The notes beneath the pieces were generated by a model. It was not told the origin of the DNA, did no database searches, and worked only from the letters and a program-made list of their open reading frames with translations. A stretch of 6,304 nucleotides of DNA from Thermohalobaculum sp038524325 (GTDB lineage Bacteria; Pseudomonadota; Alphaproteobacteria; Rhodobacterales; Rhodobacteraceae): positions 1-6,304 of the forward strand of contig JBCBIS010000221.1 of the NCBI GenBank assembly GCA_038524325.1. The letters are read 5' to 3'. The stretch's first letter is position 1; each line of letters opens with the position of its first letter. The translations under genes and the position numbers were made by a program. Of this stretch, positions 1 to 6,188 are shown piece by piece.

Positions 1-76
1 CGGTGATGGCGTTGGCGCGAACGGCGGGTGTCATGCCCAGCGGCGTATCTGCCGGGCCAAGCTGAACGATATACAT
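1..76 (-). CDS. Unrecognised protein, N-terminal 25 codons only (runs off the window)
   Basis: A leftward ORF starts at an ATG (complement of 74-76) and stays open to base 1. The peptide begins MYIVQLGPADTPLGMTPAVR and continues ANAIT. The start is supported by a Shine-Dalgarno-like GGGGAGA (complement of 84-90) seven bases upstream. It is too short to assign to a family, and I do not recognise it. It shows no signal peptide or membrane segment. It is divergent from the amt gene and separated from it by about 630 bp, so the two need not be co-regulated. The gene call rests only on the start context and open frame. Confidence 0.6.
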   Translation of the reverse strand, partial: MYIVQLGPADTPLGMTPAVRANAIT

Positions 77-568
77 CTGGCTGTCTCCCCTCGAACGGGC
101 GCGCGATTGCGGCCCCATGCGTCGTCTCGGCTCGGATGAGCCAAGTCCCTGTGGCGATGATCACACACGCAAACGGCACCGAATCGTCTTAACGCACCGT
201 TGATGGGGCGACTGGTCTCGGCTCACAGATGGGTAAAATACGCGTTAACGTCGATCACACGCCTGCCACGGAGAAAACCGTCGCGTGGATACCCCAGATA
301 CAGCCGATTGAGTGCCCCCATTCAACGACCCTTGCGCGTCGAGCTCCAAACCCTCGCAAACGGATTGCTCGACCGCTCTGAAGATGAGGCAAGAATGCGG
401 CTTCAGCATGGCGGATCCGTCCCATTTTGGGGCTGTCCCTAAGGCAACTCCCACCTTTGACACCCAGACATGCGCGCGCCGCAACCAATCGGCGGCGCGT
501 CGACCCACCAGACACGCACAGGCTGTGTGCTCGTTGCCCCAACAAAAACCCGAAAGACCAAAAATATA

Positions 569-589
569 CCAAATTAAAAAAGTATTTGG
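569..589. promoter_or_regulatory. Inverted repeat in AT-rich island upstream of amt (possible operator)
   Basis: Arms CCAAAT and ATTTGG are perfect inverted repeats separated by nine bases (TAAAAAAGT), inside an AT-rich island in GC-rich DNA. The centre is about 129 bp before the amt ATG. The spacing and AT-rich core could suit a dimeric regulator or a DNA-bending protein such as IHF, but it does not match an NtrC consensus. Function is inferred from position only. Confidence 0.3.
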
Positions 590-613
590 CCCATTTCAGG
601 ACCTGTGGTCTCC

Positions 614-628
614 TGCCGCAGTGCGGCA
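614..628. repeat. Small GC-rich inverted repeat upstream of amt
   Basis: TGCCGC and GCGGCA are perfect complements around a three-base spacer (AGT), ending about 80 bp before the amt start. It could be an operator or, if transcription starts further upstream, a leader hairpin. Six-base GC arms also occur by chance in GC-rich DNA, so this is a weak call. Confidence 0.25.
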
Positions 629-661
629 TAGCCGCGGAAAAAAGGGGGCGGCTGCCCAGGG

Positions 662-677
662 TGGTCGCTCTATCGCA
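662..677 (+). promoter_or_regulatory. Weak sigma-54-like promoter candidate for amt
   Basis: The string TGGTCGCTCTATCGCA keeps the GG (663-664) and GC (675-676) dinucleotides with exactly ten bases between them, the core spacing of sigma-54 -24/-12 elements. Other consensus positions (CAC after GG, TT before GC) fit poorly. It would predict transcription from about 688, giving a leader of about 20 nt with the ribosome binding site inside it. Sigma-54/NtrC control is well known for ammonium transporters, but I see no clear NtrC half-sites upstream, and a match this loose can occur by chance. Confidence 0.2.
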
Positions 678-707
678 GCAGGTATCACGAACCGAGAGGT
701 GAGGGGA

Positions 708-2087
708 ATGGAAGAACAAGTCGCCGAGTTGATGGCCAAGGTGGCCGCGCTCGAAGCGCAGGGGGCAGGTGCGAACAACACAGCCTTTGCGGAGCTTTAC
801 TACTATCTGACCATCCCGCTTATGGTCATCATCCATGCCGGGTTCCTGGCCTATGAGATGGGTGCCTCGCGGCTGAAGAACGTGCTGGCCTCGGGGATCA
901 AGAACATCCTCGCCTTCGCCTTCATGGTGCCGACCTTCTATTACTTCGGCTGGTTCTTCTATTGGGCTTTCCAGCCTGGCATCCTGCCGACGGCCGAGAG
1001 CTGGCAGGTCGGGATCGACTTCGCCAATCCTGTGGGCGAGGTGATGGGTCCGAACCTGGCCGATCAGGCGACGGGCGTGTTCTGGGGCGCCTTCACGCTG
1101 TTCGCGGCGACCACGGCCTCGATCTTCTCGGGCGCTGTGATCGAGCGGATCCAAGTGGTCGGCTTCATCATCCTGGCCATCGTGCTCGGCTCGGTCGCCT
1201 GGATCATCGGCGCAGCCTGGGGCTGGTCCGCCGCGGGCTGGCTGGTCACGGATTGGGGCTATCACGACTTCGGCGCTGCAGGCGTCGTGCACATGGTCGC
1301 CGGCTTCTTCGCACTTGGGGTTCTGATCAATCTCGGACCCAGAATCGGCAAGTTCAATCCGGATGGCACGTCGAACGACCTGTCGGGTCACAACATGCCG
1401 CTGACCTGTATCGGCCTGATGCTGATCATCGTCGGCTTCTGGGGCTTTTTGATGGGCTGTGTGATCATCCCGGGTGAGGGCTGGTCCTGGTACGAGGACA
1501 AATGGGCGACGATTTATGGGACGCCGATGACCCTCTCGGCCATGACCTTCAACATCCTGATGGGCTTTGCCGGCGGGATCATCGGGGCCTGGATGGTGAC
1601 CCGCGATCCGTTCTGGATGATGTCGGGCGCTCTGGGCGGGATCATCTCCTGTGCCTCGGGGCTGGACTTCTTCGAGCCGACCCAGGCCTTCGTGATCGGC
1701 TTCATCGGCGGCTGTGCCCTGAAACCGGCGGCGGTGGCGCTAGAACGGATGGGGATCGACGATGCGGTGGGAGCGGTCACGGTCCACGGCACCATCGGCT
1801 TCTGGGGCGTGATGGCGGCCGGGATCTTCGGCATGGGGTATCCCGCCCTGGGCACGGCGCCCGAGGGCGCGGATATGCCGACGATCTCGATCGTGGGGCA
1901 GCTTGTCGGCGGGGTGACCATGTTCCTCCTTGGCTTCGTGCCCGGCTATGTGGTCTCGATGATCCTGAAGATGGTTGGCTTGCTGCGCGTGGGCGAGGCG
2001 GCCGAGATCAACGGGCTCGACCCGACCAAGGTGCCGCTGCGCGCCTATCCCGAAGGCATCATCCCCTCGGCCACGGCGGCCGAGTGA
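708..2087 (+). CDS. amt: Amt-family ammonium transporter
   Basis: This 459-residue polytopic inner-membrane protein conducts ammonium (possibly also methylammonium) into the cytoplasm, normally as a trimer. Family marks visible are the SGAVIERIQ segment (141-149; GALAERI in AmtB), the signature around DFGAAGVVHMVAGFFALG (187-204) with pore Asp187 and twin-His member His195, the GPRIGKF loop (210-216), and the second pore histidine His360 in VHGTIGFWG. Phe132 aligns by spacing with the AmtB gate Phe107. The start at 708 is chosen because GAGGTGA (696-702) sits five bases upstream; the same frame stays open back to 312, but that extension has no transporter character. Residues 1-18 form an amphipathic heptad helix instead of a cleavable signal peptide. 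The C-terminal tail (LRVGEAAEINGLDPTKVPLR, 426-445) keeps the LRV-GLD part of the AmtB tail but lacks its HGE box. No glnK lies beside it in this window. A 55-codon membrane gene follows at 24 bp. The family call is secure; substrate preference is not. Confidence 0.95.
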   Translation: MEEQVAELMAKVAALEAQGAGANNTAFAELYYYLTIPLMVIIHAGFLAYEMGASRLKNVLASGIKNILAFAFMVPTFYYFGWFFYWAFQPGILPTAESWQVGIDFANPVGEVMGPNLADQATGVFWGAFTLFAATTASIFSGAVIERIQVVGFIILAIVLGSVAWIIGAAWGWSAAGWLVTDWGYHDFGAAGVVHMVAGFFALGVLINLGPRIGKFNPDGTSNDLSGHNMPLTCIGLMLIIVGFWGFLMGCVIIPGEGWSWYEDKWATIYGTPMTLSAMTFNILMGFAGGIIGAWMVTRDPFWMMSGALGGIISCASGLDFFEPTQAFVIGFIGGCALKPAAVALERMGIDDAVGAVTVHGTIGFWGVMAAGIFGMGYPALGTAPEGADMPTISIVGQLVGGVTMFLLGFVPGYVVSMILKMVGLLRVGEAAEINGLDPTKVPLRAYPEGIIPSATAAE

Positions 2088-2111
2088 GTGTAACGGAAAA
2101 GGAGAGACATC

Positions 2112-2279
2112 ATGGGTTGGGCATTTGACACTGCCTCCTGGGAGGGCGTCGAGGGCGCTTACTATTCGGCGATGGGGGCGGAGTGGCTCTGGCTGCTCGT
2201 CTCGGTCGGTTGTTGCGTGGCGGCTCTGGTCGTCGGTGCGATGCATGAACTGGACGCGTATCGCAAAGCCGAGCGCTGA
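2112..2279 (+). CDS. Small single-span membrane protein, 55 aa, downstream of amt
   Basis: This 55-residue protein begins MGWAFDTASWEGVEGAYYSA and ends HELDAYRKAER. It has an acidic, aromatic N-terminus (1-24), one hydrophobic span at about 25-44 (WLWLLVSVGCCVAALVVGAM, with paired Cys34-Cys35) and a short charged tail with Arg51, Lys52 and Arg55. The positive-inside rule predicts a cytoplasmic C-terminus and periplasmic N-terminus. The strong AAAAGGAGAG ribosome binding site (2097-2106) lies five bases before the ATG. The gene starts 24 bp after the amt stop and ends 34 bp before a good intrinsic terminator, so the two are very likely co-transcribed. I do not recognise the family. The context suggests an accessory subunit or regulator of the Amt transporter, which is inference. 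It could also be an independent small membrane protein. Confidence 0.8.
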   Translation: MGWAFDTASWEGVEGAYYSAMGAEWLWLLVSVGCCVAALVVGAMHELDAYRKAER

Positions 2280-2313
2280 TCTTTGCTGAGGCTGACCTTT
2301 ACCGAGAATGTGG

Positions 2314-2346
2314 CGGCCGCCGTGGAGACCCGGCGGCCGTTTTCTT
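2314..2346 (+). terminator. Intrinsic terminator of the amt operon
   Basis: A perfect nine-bp stem (CGGCCGCCG 2314-2322, CGGCGGCCG 2331-2339) can extend inward by a GG-CC pairing around an AGA loop with one bulged T, and is followed directly by TTTTCTT. It lies 34 bp after the small membrane gene's stop. There is no T-run on the opposite strand, so it acts rightward. Confidence 0.85.
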
Positions 2347-2368
2347 GCGGCAAGGCGACCTGAACGGC

Positions 2369-2389
2369 GTGAGCGCCAAAGGCGCTCAC
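2369..2389. repeat. Strong hairpin between convergent operons
   Basis: GTGAGCGCC and GGCGCTCAC form a perfect nine-bp stem with a three-base loop (AAA on +, TTT on -). Neither side carries a T-run, so it is not a classical intrinsic terminator. It sits between the rightward amt terminator and the hairpin that follows tdm, and may add to blocking read-through or protect an RNA 3' end. Confidence 0.6.
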
Positions 2390-2398
2390 ACGACATGC

Positions 2399-2430
2399 CC
2401 TGCCCCTGCGGCTTGCGCCGCCGGGGCAGG
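2399..2430 (-). terminator. Hairpin 14 nt after the tdm stop, GNRA-type loop, no U-tract
   Basis: In the tdm transcript this folds as CCUGCCCC and GGGGCAGG (8 bp), one G/A mismatch, then GCGGC and GCCGC (5 bp) closed by a GCAA loop, which is a GNRA tetraloop. The opposite strand would have a U/C mismatch and a UUGC loop, so the structure fits leftward RNA best. No U-tract follows, so it is either a non-canonical terminator or a 3'-end stabiliser. Its position just after the last gene of the operon supports a 3'-end role. Confidence 0.5.
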
Positions 2431-2444
2431 TGTGGGGATGGGTG

Positions 2445-4811
2445 TCAGCCGTAGGTCCCGCGCACCCGCTGTTTCGTCGGGTCGAAATGGGGGAAGGGGA
2501 CGATGGTCGCCGGCAGGCGTTTCTGGCCATCGATCTGGCCGATTTCCAGCGCGGTGCCTTCGGCGGCATGGGTGGTATCGATCCGGGCGAGGGCAATCGT
2601 TTTGTCGAGGATCGGAGATTTCATGGCCGAGGTGATCTCGCCCACCTGGGCCCGGCCAATCATCAGCGGATCGCCATTGCCGGGGATTGTCCCGCTGTCG
2701 ATCTCGAGTCCGACCAGTTTGCGCCGGGGATGGGCCTTGCGCTCCTCGAGCGCGGCGCGGCCGATGAAATCCGCGTTGTTGGATTTAAGCGGCACGGTAA
2801 AGCCGATGCCCGCCTCGAACGGGTCGGTCTGGTCGCAGAATTCATAGCCGGCAAAAACCAGCCCCGCCTCTATCCTGACGAGGTCCAGGGCGGCGAGGCC
2901 GAAGGGGGTGAGGCCATGGGGCTCCCCCGCCTCCCATATTGCGTCGAACACCGTCTCGGCGTCTTTCGGGTGGCAGAAGACCTCGTAGCCGAGCTCTCCG
3001 GTATAGCCGGTGCGCGAGACCACCACGGGCGCGCCTTGGAAATCGCCGATCCGGGCGGGGGTGAAGCGGAACCAGGCGAGCTCCTCCAGCGTGGGATTGG
3101 TGGGCGCGGTCCAGATCATCGCGGCGAGGATCTCGCGGGAGAGCGGGCCCTGGACGGCGACATTGCAGAGCTGGTCGGTCGAGGTCTTCACCCAGGCATG
3201 CAACCCCTCGCGCTCGGCCACCTCGCGGAGATGGAGCCCGGAGAGATCGCTGCCGCCGATCCAGCGGAAATTGTGCTCGCCCAGGCGGAAGATCGTGCCG
3301 TCATCGATCATCCCGCCATGTTCGTAGCAGATCGCGGTGTAGCTCACCTGCCCGACCGCCAGTTTCGCGATGTTGCGCGGGAAACAGCGGGCCATCAGTT
3401 CCGCGGCATCGGGGCCGAGGATCTCGTATTTCCGCAAGGGCGAGAGATCCATGATCACGGCCTTCTCGCGGCACGCCCAATACTCGCCGATCGTCCCGTG
3501 ATTGGGAAAGCTGTTCGGCAGCCAATACCCGTTATACTCGACGAAATCGCGTGTATGGCAGGCGAAACAGGCGTGGAAGCCGGTCTGCTTCGTCGGCTCC
3601 ACCGGGCTCTCGGGCGTCATGCGGAAGCCTTTCGATCTTTGGAAGTCTTCGGTCGCGGCATAGGTGCGGACCTGGATGTCGGTCGGGTTCCAGCCATTCG
3701 CAGGATCGATATCGCAGGGGCAGGCGGTGGAGACGCAGACCAGATCGGTCAGCGCGCGGAGCAGCACATAGTCTCCCGGCCGGCTCCACGGGTCGTCCAT
3801 GCCAATCGCGTTGGTCTGGTCGAGCAGGGTGTTGAAGAAGAAGTTGATCGCCGGCCAGCCCCCGCGGGGCCGCACATTGAAGCGGGCGAGATCCTTGTTC
3901 ATGTTGTCGGTGCAATTCACATGGCCGGGATAGCCCATATCGTCGTAATATCGCGCGGTGCAGGCCAGCCCGAAGGTGTCATGGCGCCCACAAGTGTCCT
4001 GCACGATCTCAACCAGAGGCTGCTGATCCATGCTCCAATATTTCGCGAAAATCCCCGGTTCGGGGTAGAGGCTGCCCATCAGGGAGCGTGTGGTGGTTGG
4101 ATCGATATCCCGCTCCTGCCCGCAGTCGAGGGCGCGCAGGTCCAACGCCTGGAAGTCGGAACATTCGCGGCCCTGGACATCCAGGATCTGGATGAACTCC
4201 CCCGCCTTGACTTCATAGGCTTTGGCATCACCCGGCTGGATGTTTAGGTCTTGCAGCGGGTCAGCCAGCGGATCGGGGGGGGCGCGCCCGCCCTTTTCCG
4301 CACCCGGATCGGCGCGGCGGATATAGAGGGTAAGCTCCGTCGGCGGGGTTTGCGCGTCGGCCTGCATCGGACCACCCGGGGCGCAGACGATCAGCAATCC
4401 ATCGGTGGCGGAGTGCAGCGTCTCGCTGTCTCCCGCGCGGGAGCCTTCGGCGAAGAGGGTCAGCGCCTCGGCCCGGCCGATATCAAAGCCAGACACCGCC
4501 AGGGCTTTGAGAACATGGCGGCCTGAAGGGTGCCCGGTCAGCGCCTGTTGCAGCCCGCCCGGCACGCCCTGCCCCGCCCGGCCCAGCATTCCGGCATCCG
4601 ACCGGCCATCGGGGGCAAAGACAGTCAGTTCCGCCGGTTGCAACCCCTCGCGGTCGACCACGCAGATCTCGTCGCCCGCATGAATCGGCACGGCGCGCGA
4701 GCCGCCGCCGGGGATCGGGTGCCGCTCGACCCCGTGGGGCAAGAGCGGCATTCCCGGAACCAGCACTTTGCCGAGGGTCTGGGGCCGTTCGAATGCCGCC
4801 AGCGAGGCCAT
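2445..4811 (-). CDS. tdm: Trimethylamine N-oxide demethylase (DUF1989 plus GcvT-like domain)
   Basis: This 788-residue cytoplasmic enzyme converts TMAO to dimethylamine and formaldehyde, and its C-terminal half transfers the C1 unit to tetrahydrofolate. The catalytic DUF1989 region spans about 190-370. Asp219 (in GRECSDF) and Cys284, Cys300 and Cys364 have the same spacing as the catalytic Asp and the three-Cys zinc site that I recall for Methylocella silvestris Tdm (Asp198, Cys263, Cys279, Cys343); this offset of 21 should be checked by alignment. Residues about 425-788 are GcvT/aminomethyltransferase-like, with GGMIDDG (499-505), VQGP (553-556), TGYTGELGYE (601-610) and RIEAG (646-650). Residues 1-170 look like a degenerate copy of the DUF1989 fold. 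The ATG lies two bases after the tmm stop with only a weak upstream GGAA, suggesting translational coupling to tmm. Length and domain order fit the family, and no disruption is seen. Confidence 0.93.
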   Translation of the reverse strand: MASLAAFERPQTLGKVLVPGMPLLPHGVERHPIPGGGSRAVPIHAGDEICVVDREGLQPAELTVFAPDGRSDAGMLGRAGQGVPGGLQQALTGHPSGRHVLKALAVSGFDIGRAEALTLFAEGSRAGDSETLHSATDGLLIVCAPGGPMQADAQTPPTELTLYIRRADPGAEKGGRAPPDPLADPLQDLNIQPGDAKAYEVKAGEFIQILDVQGRECSDFQALDLRALDCGQERDIDPTTTRSLMGSLYPEPGIFAKYWSMDQQPLVEIVQDTCGRHDTFGLACTARYYDDMGYPGHVNCTDNMNKDLARFNVRPRGGWPAINFFFNTLLDQTNAIGMDDPWSRPGDYVLLRALTDLVCVSTACPCDIDPANGWNPTDIQVRTYAATEDFQRSKGFRMTPESPVEPTKQTGFHACFACHTRDFVEYNGYWLPNSFPNHGTIGEYWACREKAVIMDLSPLRKYEILGPDAAELMARCFPRNIAKLAVGQVSYTAICYEHGGMIDDGTIFRLGEHNFRWIGGSDLSGLHLREVAEREGLHAWVKTSTDQLCNVAVQGPLSREILAAMIWTAPTNPTLEELAWFRFTPARIGDFQGAPVVVSRTGYTGELGYEVFCHPKDAETVFDAIWEAGEPHGLTPFGLAALDLVRIEAGLVFAGYEFCDQTDPFEAGIGFTVPLKSNNADFIGRAALEERKAHPRRKLVGLEIDSGTIPGNGDPLMIGRAQVGEITSAMKSPILDKTIALARIDTTHAAEGTALEIGQIDGQKRLPATIVPFPHFDPTKQRVRGTYG

Positions 4812-4813
4812 GT

Positions 4814-6172
4814 CTATTCCGCCGGTTCCGTCGCAGTCTCGGTCTGGAGATAGCTCTCGAGACTGTCATCCAGCGCGTCCTTCCAGGGGGTGTGATGCGG
4901 CGGCGCCTTGGTGCCGGTCATCGGGCTGGTATAGCCATTGTCGCGGAAGGTCATGATGTTTTGCTTCTTGTGCTTCTTCCACTCGAAGAAGGCCTGATTG
5001 GCCGCCTCGATATCAAAGCTGGGGTAGTCCGTCTCGTCGATCAGCTCTTTGGTATAAGCGCCCTGATAGCGGATGCAGCCGTAATCATCCTCCAGCGCAT
5101 CCTCGGCATCCTCGCGGGCCTTCACATCGGCCAGCATCGCTGCCTTGTCCGGAATCGGGAGCTTGCCAGCAATCGCGTCGCGCACCCACCAGGCCTGGGC
5201 GTCGAACATGTTGAAGGTGAACCACTGGTCCTGCATGCCCAAATAGAAGAGCGCCGGGTTATGGACATAGGCAACGCCTTTGTAGAGGTCCGCGCTCGCC
5301 AGCCGGTTCGCGGTTTGCAAGCGCAGCTCGTCCGGCATGAAAGGGAAGTGGTGCTGATAGCCGGTGCAGAGGATCACCGCGTCGACTTTCTTCGTGGTGC
5401 CGTCCTTGAAGGTCGCGGTGTTTTTCTCGACCTTCACCAGCGCTGGCACTTCCTGCCAATTGTCGGGCCAGTCATAGCCCATCGGTGCGGTGCGATGCGC
5501 GACCGTGATCGACTTGGCTCCGTATTTCCAGCATTGCGAGCCGATATCCTCGGCGGAGTAGGAGGTGCCGAGGATCAGGATATCCTGGCCTGCGAACTCC
5601 ATCGCGTCGCGGAAATCATGGGCGTGCAGCACCCGGCCGTTGAACGTGTCGAAACCCGGGTAATACGGCACATTCGGGGTCGAGAAATGGCCGGTCGCCA
5701 CGATCACATGGTCGAATTCTTCCGCATAACTGTGCCGCTCCGGCAGGTGCTCGACCGTAACCGTGAACTTCGACCCATCCCACGAGACATTGCGGCAGAC
5801 GGTGGAGAAGCGGATCTTGTCGCGCACCCCGGCTTTTGTCACCCGCCCCTCGATGTAGTCGAACAGGACGGCGCGAGGGGGATAGCTGGCGATCGGTTTG
5901 CCGAAATGCTCCTCGAAGGTGTAGTCGGCGAATTCCAGCCCCTCTTTCGGGCCGTTTGACCAGAGATAGCGGTACATCGACCCGTGGACCGGCTCGCCAT
6001 ACTCGTCCACGCCGGTGCGCCAAGTGTATTTCCACAAGCCTCCCCAGTCGTCCTGCTTCTCAAAACAGACGACTTCGGGCACCGCCTCGCCCTTGGCCTC
6101 GGCGGATTGGAAGGCGCGCAGTTGGGCGAGGCCCGAGGGGCCCGCTCCGATGATGGCGACGCGTTTGGTCAT
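4814..6172 (-). CDS. tmm: Trimethylamine monooxygenase (flavin-containing monooxygenase)
   Basis: This 452-residue flavoprotein uses NADPH and O2 to oxidise trimethylamine to TMAO, the first step of aerobic TMA use in roseobacters. The N-terminal FAD site is GAGPSG (9-14), starting MTKRVAIIGA. The FMO fingerprint FxGxxxHxxxF is present as FNGRVLHAHDF (177-187). The NADPH-binding motif is GTSYSAED (202-209). ATGHFSTPNVP (159-169) and CTGY (269-272) are the other conserved FMO turns. Tyr205 and Asp315 match, with a constant offset of two, residues I recall as functionally important in Roseovarius nubinhibens Tmm (Tyr207, Asp317). The start is fixed by AGGAGAG (complement of 6178-6184) five bases upstream. 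It follows a DUF1330 gene by 16 bp and precedes tdm by 2 bp, so the product of Tmm is the substrate of the next enzyme. The full-length motif set and the tdm neighbour favour Tmm over a general FMO. Confidence 0.95.
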   Translation of the reverse strand: MTKRVAIIGAGPSGLAQLRAFQSAEAKGEAVPEVVCFEKQDDWGGLWKYTWRTGVDEYGEPVHGSMYRYLWSNGPKEGLEFADYTFEEHFGKPIASYPPRAVLFDYIEGRVTKAGVRDKIRFSTVCRNVSWDGSKFTVTVEHLPERHSYAEEFDHVIVATGHFSTPNVPYYPGFDTFNGRVLHAHDFRDAMEFAGQDILILGTSYSAEDIGSQCWKYGAKSITVAHRTAPMGYDWPDNWQEVPALVKVEKNTATFKDGTTKKVDAVILCTGYQHHFPFMPDELRLQTANRLASADLYKGVAYVHNPALFYLGMQDQWFTFNMFDAQAWWVRDAIAGKLPIPDKAAMLADVKAREDAEDALEDDYGCIRYQGAYTKELIDETDYPSFDIEAANQAFFEWKKHKKQNIMTFRDNGYTSPMTGTKAPPHHTPWKDALDDSLESYLQTETATEPAE

Positions 6173-6188
6173 GGGTGCTCTCCTGTCG

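Larger units (their letters stand above)
77..707. other. Long divergent intergenic region with no convincing gene
   Basis: This 631-bp stretch separates the leftward partial gene from amt. Short open frames exist on both strands (for example 200-442 and 427-702 on +, 245-508 on -), but they are rich in Arg, Pro and Ser, lack credible ribosome binding sites and resemble no family I know. I see no tRNA, rRNA or insertion-sequence ends. It contains a strikingly AT-rich island at about 541-588 in otherwise GC-rich DNA, two small inverted repeats (569-589 and 614-628), a 10-bp direct repeat GTCTCGGCTC (124-133 and 215-224) and a small inverted repeat GGCTC/GAGCC at 129-142. The AT-rich island and inverted repeats lie 80-170 bp upstream of amt, which suits regulatory DNA. 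Confidence 0.6.

Noticed and set aside
124..224. Direct repeat GTCTCGGCTC (124-133 and 215-224)
   Set aside because: Only two 10-base copies, with no further pattern or link to a start site. Probably chance.
427..702. Rightward 91-codon ORF just before amt
   Set aside because: Its composition shifts abruptly to Lys/Tyr-rich over the AT-rich island, it lacks a good ribosome binding site and shows no domain. It is better explained as regulatory DNA read as codons.
312..707. In-frame extension of amt upstream to an ATG at 312
   Set aside because: The extra 132 residues have no transporter character, and the strong ribosome binding site at 696-702 marks the ATG at 708 as the start.
255..1391. 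Leftward open frame of about 378 codons over the leader and 5' half of amt
   Set aside because: It overlaps a clear transporter gene, has the low-complexity His/Asp/Arg/Gly composition of an antisense frame, and shows no ribosome binding site I trust.
2430..4247. Rightward open frame of about 605 codons opposite tdm
   Set aside because: Antisense shadow of a GC-rich gene. The leftward protein has clear DUF1989 and GcvT motifs; the rightward one is rich in Gly, Arg, Asp and Glu with no recognisable domain.
4793..5959. Rightward open frame of about 388 codons opposite tmm
   Set aside because: Antisense shadow. All FMO motifs lie on the leftward strand, and the rightward translation resembles no family I know.
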